The notes under the pieces are model-generated. The model was not told the origin of the DNA and ran no database searches. It worked only from the letters and a program-made list of their open reading frames with translations. A stretch of DNA of 20,663 nucleotides from Pseudomonadota bacterium (GTDB taxonomy: Bacteria; Pseudomonadota; Alphaproteobacteria; Parvibaculales; Parvibaculaceae): NCBI GenBank assembly GCA_021780275.1, contig JAJXZC010000363.1:1-20663 (forward strand). Direction: 5' to 3'. Below, piece by piece: positions 15,985-20,663 of this stretch. Position 1 is the first letter of the stretch. Every line of letters starts with the position of its first letter. The translations under genes and the position numbers were made by a program.

Positions 15985-17009
15985 CCAGCCGGTCCTACGT
16001 CATTGTGGACGTGCTGACGGGTTTTCTCGGCGCAGGCAAGACATCGCTTGTACGGCGGCTTGCTGAAACGGGCGCGCTTTGCTGCGTGGCTGTGCTGGTC
16101 AATGAATATGCGGATATTCCCGTCGATCAGAACCTGATGGGATTGTCGGGCCTCAAGGCCGGCACCTTCGCAGATGGTTGCCTCTGCTGCGCGACCGATG
16201 GTGACCTTCGTGCATCTCTCCTGCAACTTCTTGAAGATCGCGCGAGCGGCAAGGTGCCGCATTTCTCGCGCGTTCTGATCGAGACATCGGGCATCTCCGA
16301 TCCAGCCTCGCTCCTCGCCACTCTCGTCACCGATCCAATGCTTCGCCCGCGTCTCCGGCTCGGCCGCGTCGTCACGCTGGTCGATCTCTGCCATGCGCCT
16401 GCAACATTGGCCGAGCAACCCGAAGCCGTCGCGCAGATCGTCGCGGCGGACGTCGTTCTCTTCACCAAATCCGACATGGCGGACGAGAACGAGATCGAAG
16501 TGGCCCGCGTCACGGTAAGTACGATCAACCCGATCGCCATATTGCGTGAATGCGACCCGCATGACAGCCTCGACCCCTTCGACCGTCACGCGCTGGAAAC
16601 GAACAAGGCGAGAGCGCCACTCGCATCGCCAGCACACGCTCATCATCACGGCATTGCCGCGACCGTTCTTCGCTGGCCTGCATCTGTCGACTGGGCCGTC
16701 TTCGCAAGCTGGCTGTCGCTGTTGCTGCACCGGCACGGACCCAACATCCTTCGGATGAAGGGAACAATGACTATTGCGGGCGAAGAGCAGAACGGGCCTG
16801 TCGTCATCCAGTCCGTGCGCCACATCGTCCACATGCCGGAACATATGGCTCAGTCGGTGGCCAATGCGGGCACCGAGATCGTCGTCATCGTGCGCGAGAT
16901 CGACCCCACGCTTATCCGGCGCTCCTTCGAAACCTTTCTCGCCCAGGCCGAATGCAAAATACGCCCCCCAGAGAACGGTTTGCCCCAAAACCATGCGGCG
17001 ATTGCCTAG
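15981..17009 (+). CDS. CobW/G3E-family GTPase, metallochaperone
   Basis: A 342-residue G3E GTPase. The Walker A motif is GFLGAGKT (14-21), followed by NEYADIPVD (41-49), the metal-binding GCLCC (66-70), ETSGISDP (101-108) and the guanine-specificity TKSD (162-165). A short His-rich stretch, AHAHHHG (218-224), joins it to the C-terminal CobW domain. Such proteins insert zinc, cobalt or iron into target enzymes using GTP. Its likely clients are the metal-dependent hydrolases of this operon. The ATG at 15981 has GGTGGAGG upstream and overlaps the stop of the small MCGFCG gene. It is the last gene of the tight operon; 374 bases follow without a convincing gene. Confidence 0.92.
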   Translation: MTSRSYVIVDVLTGFLGAGKTSLVRRLAETGALCCVAVLVNEYADIPVDQNLMGLSGLKAGTFADGCLCCATDGDLRASLLQLLEDRASGKVPHFSRVLIETSGISDPASLLATLVTDPMLRPRLRLGRVVTLVDLCHAPATLAEQPEAVAQIVAADVVLFTKSDMADENEIEVARVTVSTINPIAILRECDPHDSLDPFDRHALETNKARAPLASPAHAHHHGIAATVLRWPASVDWAVFASWLSLLLHRHGPNILRMKGTMTIAGEEQNGPVVIQSVRHIVHMPEHMAQSVANAGTEIVVIVREIDPTLIRRSFETFLAQAECKIRPPENGLPQNHAAIA

Positions 17010-17383
17010 ATTTTCACCATGGATTCTGCGGCGCCTCGGGATCGCGCCATCGCCCAACTGGTACGAGCATTGCTAGGTGGTTCCTTGCTCCGAGTGACCG
17101 GAAAACCGGATCGGGCCGACCTCCATCAACGCGCGACACATGCGCCGTAAATGCGTCGGATTCCGGCTGGTCCCTGGGGCAGATGAGTAAGCGTTTGGGA
17201 AACTCGCCGATGTCCAGTGAAGCAAGCGTCGCGATGAAAATGGAGAACTGAATCCGCCTCGTGCCAAAGCGTCAAATCTGTCCCTGACGCATAGGCGCGG
17301 CATCGGCAATTTTGCCGCGACATCGTTTTCCTGAATGCGCTTCGGGCGCCACGCTCCGAAGCTCAATCGTTCCGAGAGTATCC
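17010..17383. other. Intergenic gap of 374 bases without a convincing gene
   Basis: No reading frame here looks coding. A 43-codon frame from the ATG at 17019 and antisense frames across the gap have no ribosome binding site and no family resemblance. The gap contains one clear stem-loop at 17296-17319 and a ribosome binding site (GAGAG) before 17384. It probably separates two transcription units and holds the promoter of the second, but I see no strong -35/-10 pair. Confidence 0.5.
17296..17319. repeat. Stem-loop with two alternative pairings upstream of the ArcS-like gene
   Basis: CGCGGCA (17296-17302) pairs perfectly with TGCCGCG (17313-17319) around a 10-base loop. The inner CGGCAATTTTGCCG (17304-17317) can instead form its own short hairpin, so the two pairings exclude each other. 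The only T-rich stretch downstream is CGTTTTCC, so a terminator is possible but not clear. A similar hairpin occurs at 20480-20497. Confidence 0.4.
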
Positions 17384-18403
17384 ATGGTTACCATCATCGA
17401 CCGCGACCAGCGCTTCCTCGAATCCTCGCAGAAGATTGAAAGCCCCTTCCAGCTCGATCCGACGCTTTGCCTCTACAGCCCGCAGGACAATGTCGACTCG
17501 CTCTCGCATCCGCGCATTGCGGCATGGCTCAACTTCGTGCGGAACGAGTATGAACCGAAGCTGCCCAAGGCGAAGCGTCGCGTTCTGCTCTTCATGCCCT
17601 GCACTAAGACCAAGCCCTACCCCTTCTCCTCAGAACACAAGGCGATCAACCAGCGCCTGATCGACTCCGGATTCCGGCCGACGTCGCGCCAATATCTGCC
17701 GCAGGAACTTCAGGCCCGCCTCGAGCCCTCATTTTCGCAGGAAGTGCTGAACATCTCGCCGCTCATCGACGATGATGGCTTGCTCATCCACCGCATGGTG
17801 ATTTCCGAGCCGATGGGCGTCGTGCCTTACGAACACATCGCCGAATATCGCGGCCTGCCCTCGCCGGCGACCGCCTATGACGATCCGGGGCTTTTCGAAA
17901 AACGCGGCAATGCCGTCTCGCCATGGCGTGCGGATTCGACAGCGACCGCCATTTCCGCGAACCGCTGGAAATGGGGCGACGAGGAGCGCCGTGCCTATGT
18001 GGTGATGCACAACGCCATGGCGGAGGCGGTCGCCGCCGTCGTCGCGCGGATCGGCCACAACTATGACGACATTGTTTCCTGGGTTGCACCGGGCCTCACT
18101 CATCGCAGCTTCGTCATCGGTCGCGACGAACGCTCAGCCAACAATGTCGCCGCCTCGCGCAAGGTCGGCACAACGCGCCTCGAACTCATCGGCGCGAACG
18201 ACCATCTGCCCGACGGCAAGAAGATCACCTGCCTGCCCACGCCAGAGCAATGCAAGGAAGCCGTGGTGCGCCTCGCGGATCGCCTCGGCACCGACCTTAC
18301 CCATGCCTATGGCGTCTATGCACGCGGCGGCGCCAACGCAACGCCGCTCGCCCTGCCCGAGCTTCTCGACGACTTGATGGCGCGTCTGCGCCCGACAGCT
18401 TGA
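17384..18403 (+). CDS. DUF5591-type protein with the archaeosine synthase (ArcS) catalytic signature
   Basis: A 339-residue protein. Residues 72-85 read PCTKTKPYPFSSEH, an exact match to the PC-x3-KPY-x2-S-x2-H signature described for archaeal ArcS. The core begins RRVLLFMPC (about 65-73). It continues with VISEPMGVVPYE (139-150), TAYDDPGLF and WKWGDEERRAY (196-205), which parallel the ArcS core segments around PLGVVPRE and YD-P. ArcS acts on the nitrile of preQ0 in archaeal tRNA. This protein lacks the TGT-like and PUA domains, so tRNA binding is not evident. The ATG at 17384 has GAGAG at good spacing; upstream in-frame sequence has no family character. It precedes the decarboxylase-like gene by 19 bases and lies among catabolic genes, which suggests small-molecule amidino/nitrile chemistry. 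The domain match is strong; function is unknown. Confidence 0.8.
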   Translation: MVTIIDRDQRFLESSQKIESPFQLDPTLCLYSPQDNVDSLSHPRIAAWLNFVRNEYEPKLPKAKRRVLLFMPCTKTKPYPFSSEHKAINQRLIDSGFRPTSRQYLPQELQARLEPSFSQEVLNISPLIDDDGLLIHRMVISEPMGVVPYEHIAEYRGLPSPATAYDDPGLFEKRGNAVSPWRADSTATAISANRWKWGDEERRAYVVMHNAMAEAVAAVVARIGHNYDDIVSWVAPGLTHRSFVIGRDERSANNVAASRKVGTTRLELIGANDHLPDGKKITCLPTPEQCKEAVVRLADRLGTDLTHAYGVYARGGANATPLALPELLDDLMARLRPTA

Positions 18404-18422
18404 GCGGGGAGAGGCGAAGAAA

Positions 18423-19400
18423 ATGACATCAATGAAACTGAAAATCGGCGTTAGCGACAGCGACAGGACGAGGCCGCTGGCGAATGGCGAAGTCTCGCTC
18501 GATGGCATCGATGCGGAAATCTCGCTGATGGGCGTACAGGCGCTCTTCAACAAGCAGCTGAAAGATCACACTTTCGACGCTTGCGAATTTCCCATCGCGA
18601 CTTATCTCCGCACGCTGGAAACGCCGGAACGCCCCTATGTGGCCGTACCGCTCTTTCCCTCACGGCATTTCCGCCTTTCCTGCGTCTTCATCAACAAGAC
18701 GAAAGGCATCAGGACGCCTGCAGACCTTGCGGGCAAGCGCATCGGCCTCATGGTCTTCGACATGGCGGCAGCGGTCTGGCTGCGTGGCATTTTCGAGGAG
18801 CATTTCGGCCTGCCGCGTACCGCTCCCATTTATGTGAGCGGCGGTCTCGAAGCGCCGCGCTCGGGCGACGAACATCCGCAATTCTATCCGGACCAGTTCC
18901 GGATCGAGCACCGCACCGATGCGAGCCTCGCGGCGCTTCTCGAAAGCGGCGAGATCGACGCGCTTTATACCGCCCGCGCGCCCAGCACATGGCCATCGGC
19001 AAATGTCGGGCGGCTGTTCGAGAATCCGATGGAAGCCGAACTCGCCTATTTCGAGAAGACCGGCATCTTCCCGCCAATGCATATTCTCGCGATCAAGCGT
19101 CCGCTGGTCGAGGCCGATCCGACGCTGCCGCGCAAGCTCTTCAATGCGTTCGCCGCCGCGCAGGAAGTTGCCCGCTCAAAGCTCTTCGACTCGGCGGCTC
19201 TGTCCACCATGTTGCCCTGGCAGCTCGAAGCCCTGCTCGGTGCCGAGGAAAAACTTGGCAAGGACTATTGGCCTGTCGGCTTTGCGAAGAACCGGGCGAT
19301 GCTCGACGTTTTCATCCGCTACATGCTGGAGGATGGCCTCATCACCACGCCCTTCACGCCCGAGAGCATTTTCGACGGTGCAGATATTCTTTCAACCTGA
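18423..19400 (+). CDS. 4,5-dihydroxyphthalate decarboxylase-like protein (periplasmic-binding-protein fold, no signal peptide)
   Basis: A 325-residue protein of the family annotated as 4,5-dihydroxyphthalate decarboxylase, related to NMT1/SsuA-type binding proteins. Segments include KIGVSDSDRTRPLANGEV (about 7-24), FPIATYLRTL, VAVPLFPSRHFRLSCVFIN, TPADLAGKRIGLM and WPSANVGRLFENP. There is no signal peptide or lipobox and no transporter permease or ATPase gene nearby, which favours a cytoplasmic enzyme over a solute receptor. If it is a decarboxylase, it could act on a hydroxylated acid made by the HpaB-type enzyme. The ATG at 18423 follows GGGGAGAGGCGAAG. It lies 19 bases after the ArcS-like gene and 24 before the AraC gene. 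The binding-protein alternative remains possible. Confidence 0.8.
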   Translation: MTSMKLKIGVSDSDRTRPLANGEVSLDGIDAEISLMGVQALFNKQLKDHTFDACEFPIATYLRTLETPERPYVAVPLFPSRHFRLSCVFINKTKGIRTPADLAGKRIGLMVFDMAAAVWLRGIFEEHFGLPRTAPIYVSGGLEAPRSGDEHPQFYPDQFRIEHRTDASLAALLESGEIDALYTARAPSTWPSANVGRLFENPMEAELAYFEKTGIFPPMHILAIKRPLVEADPTLPRKLFNAFAAAQEVARSKLFDSAALSTMLPWQLEALLGAEEKLGKDYWPVGFAKNRAMLDVFIRYMLEDGLITTPFTPESIFDGADILST

Positions 19401-19424
19401 CGATGGCGGAGCGGAGAGAGCGGC

Positions 19425-20390
19425 ATGACGCAATCGGCAGGTAGCTGGCAGAACCTCTGCACCGAAGCCGTTCCTCCGCGCGACCGCCTGGACTATTGGC
19501 ACGAAGCGACGAACCGCCTCTTTCCGCCCACACGCCTCAGCCGGTCGAGTCATGAAGGCTTCTACGGCCATGTCTCATGGCTCAAATTCGGTGAGGTAAC
19601 ACTCGCCAATATCGTCTCGACGAGCCTCGATGTGACGCGAGGCGAACGCGAAATCACCCGCGACGACGATCGCTGGTATGAGATCAATGTCCAGATCGAC
19701 GGGACAAGCGCCTTCACCCAGGACGGACGAGAGGTCACGGCGGGCCCGCGCTCCCTCGTTCTCTACGATAGTCGACGGCCATACCAGATGCGCTTCGAGG
19801 GGCCCTATCGGCAACTCTCGCTGAAGATTCCGCGCGAAGCACTGCGCGACCGCGTGCCGAATATCGGCGCGCTCATCGCGAGACATATCCCGGCAGACGG
19901 CATCCCCGGACGCTTCTTCTACGATTTTTCCGCCGCGCTCTGCGACGCACCGGAAGGCATTCCCGGATATATCGCCTCGCGTCTCGAGGAACACACACTT
20001 GACCTTCTGGCCACGGCCTTGCTGGGAGCGACGGCGGAACCTGCCGCCACCGTCAACCGCATTTCCCAGCTCGACCGGATAAAGGCCTACATCCTGGACA
20101 GGCTGGACCAGCCCGACCTCACGCCCAGCGCCATCGCGGAGGCGCACCAGATCTCGCTTCGCCATCTCTACGCACTCTTCGAGGCGGAGGAGCACCAGGT
20201 CGCGCGCTGGATTCAGGCGCATCGCCTCGACCGCATCAGACGAGACCTCGCCGATCCGCTGAAGCGCGGCTGGCCGATCAACACCATCGCGCTCAGTTGC
20301 GGCTTCAAGGACTTCTCGCATTTCAGCCGGAGCTTCCGGCGGCAATATGGCATCTCGCCCCGCGACTACCGCAACAGCCTGACGCACTGA
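19425..20390 (+). CDS. AraC-family transcriptional regulator
   Basis: A 321-residue regulator with an N-terminal sensing domain of the AraC-binding-like type seen in FeaR-like proteins (about 15-205; WYEINVQIDGTSAFTQDGREV, two stretches, and SLVLYDSRRPYQMRF). A linker follows, then the double helix-turn-helix domain (about 215-318): first helix pair DLTPSAIAEAHQISLRHLY, second NTIALSCGFKDFSHFSRSF, ending RQYGISPRDYR. Such proteins usually activate a nearby catabolic operon when a pathway compound binds. The start has GGAGAGAG upstream. It follows the decarboxylase-like gene by 24 bases, so it may be autoregulated with it. It is the only plausible pathway-specific regulator in the window. Confidence 0.92.
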   Translation: MTQSAGSWQNLCTEAVPPRDRLDYWHEATNRLFPPTRLSRSSHEGFYGHVSWLKFGEVTLANIVSTSLDVTRGEREITRDDDRWYEINVQIDGTSAFTQDGREVTAGPRSLVLYDSRRPYQMRFEGPYRQLSLKIPREALRDRVPNIGALIARHIPADGIPGRFFYDFSAALCDAPEGIPGYIASRLEEHTLDLLATALLGATAEPAATVNRISQLDRIKAYILDRLDQPDLTPSAIAEAHQISLRHLYALFEAEEHQVARWIQAHRLDRIRRDLADPLKRGWPINTIALSCGFKDFSHFSRSFRRQYGISPRDYRNSLTH

Positions 20391-20479
20391 ATGGCGCACG
20401 GTCGATCATGTTTTCGCGCCGCGCCAGACCAGGCGGCAAGCTGGCGTCTTCCCGGGGATGAGGGCTCAATGATGGCCGA

Positions 20480-20497
20480 CGCGGCAGTTTCGCCGCG
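20480..20497. repeat. Stem-loop between the AraC gene and the aminotransferase gene
   Basis: CGCGGC (20480-20485) pairs perfectly with GCCGCG (20492-20497) around the loop AGTTTC. No T-run follows. Its arms resemble the hairpin at 17296-17319, and both lie in the leader of the next gene. It could be an RNA structure or a coincidence of GC-rich sequence. Confidence 0.35.
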
Positions 20498-20530
20498 CGG
20501 AATGCGAGTGACATCTTGACCTATAAAAGC

Positions 20531-20663
20531 ATGGAAACGCCGGCGTGGCAGGTGCTCGACAGGGCGCATTATCTCCATCCCTTCACCGATCACGCGGGCC
20601 TGCGCCAGACCGGATCTCGTGTCGCCACGCGCGGCGAAGGCATTTACGTCTGGGATACCAACG
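20531..20663 (+). CDS. Class III (omega) aminotransferase, N-terminal fragment
   Basis: Only 44 codons are in the window. The segment LDRAHYLHPFTDHAGLRQTG followed by SRVATRGEGIYVWDTN is typical of the N-terminus of omega-amino acid:pyruvate aminotransferases, PLP enzymes of fold type I. The ATG at 20531 has no clear ribosome binding site; an in-frame TTG at 20516 (adding MTYKS) has GAG seven bases upstream and is equally possible. The reading frame is closed further upstream by a stop at 20459. The gene points the same way as the AraC regulator and may transaminate an amino or aldehyde product of the neighbouring pathway. The catalytic lysine lies outside the window. Confidence 0.78.
   Translation, partial: METPAWQVLDRAHYLHPFTDHAGLRQTGSRVATRGEGIYVWDTN

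Noticed and set aside
17019..17150. A 43-codon frame containing RAIAQLVRALLGG, reminiscent of translated tRNA sequence, suggesting a degenerate tRNA or attachment site
   Set aside because: Only a D-arm-like stretch (CCCAACTGGTACGAGC) can be seen; no anticodon stem or TTCGA loop follows, and no integrase or repeat flanks it.
1..20663. Prophage, transposon, CRISPR or genomic-island borders
   Set aside because: No integrase, transposase, regularly spaced repeat, direct-repeat border or marked change in base composition was seen.

Overview
The window looks like chromosomal DNA of a GC-rich alphaproteobacterium, probably of the Hyphomicrobiales/Rhodobacterales type. The reasons are high-GC codon use, a betaine-lipid btaAB pair, a paired L,D-transpeptidase and DUF882 gene, and a BigR/SqrR-like ArsR regulator next to a rhodanese. 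I see no rRNA, CRISPR array, insertion sequence or convincing tRNA. Genes are tightly packed, and no gene has obviously foreign base composition.

Left part (1-6788). On the minus strand lie the 3' part of a Tat-exported DUF882/YcbK-type M15 peptidase, a YcbB-type L,D-transpeptidase (cell envelope), and the btaA-btaB pair for diacylglyceryl-trimethylhomoserine (betaine) lipids. A Pho-box-like double half-site lies upstream of btaA, consistent with phosphate-starvation control. A divergent pair on the plus strand encodes a GmhB-like HAD phosphatase and a WecE-like sugar aminotransferase (sugar-nucleotide/surface polysaccharide metabolism). Converging on these is a translationally coupled minus-strand pair: a two-cysteine ArsR repressor and a single-domain rhodanese. 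A likely operator overlaps their promoter, suggesting a sulfide/persulfide-responsive unit.

Central part (7423-17009). Ten plus-strand genes overlap or nearly overlap: HpaB-type flavin monooxygenase, amidase-signature hydrolase, PuuE-like deacetylase-fold hydrolase, ATZ/TRZ-type amidohydrolase, flavin reductase, arylmalonate-decarboxylase-like Asp/Glu racemase superfamily enzyme, asparaginase, HP0310/cyclic-imide-hydrolase-like deacetylase-fold enzyme, a small MCGFCG protein, and a CobW-type GTPase. The content (one two-component oxygenase, at least five C-N hydrolases, one decarboxylase-like enzyme, a metal chaperone) reads as a catabolic pathway for a nitrogenous compound, probably a ring-containing amide or imide. 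The substrate cannot be read from the sequence.

Right part (17384-20663). After a 374-base gap come a protein carrying the exact PC-x3-KPY-x2-S-x2-H signature of the archaeosine synthase ArcS, a 4,5-dihydroxyphthalate-decarboxylase-like protein with a periplasmic-binding-protein fold but no signal peptide, an AraC-type regulator, and the start of a class III aminotransferase. Orientation and proximity suggest these belong to the same pathway, with the AraC protein as its candidate regulator. The ArcS-like protein inside a bacterial catabolic cluster is the most unusual feature of the window.
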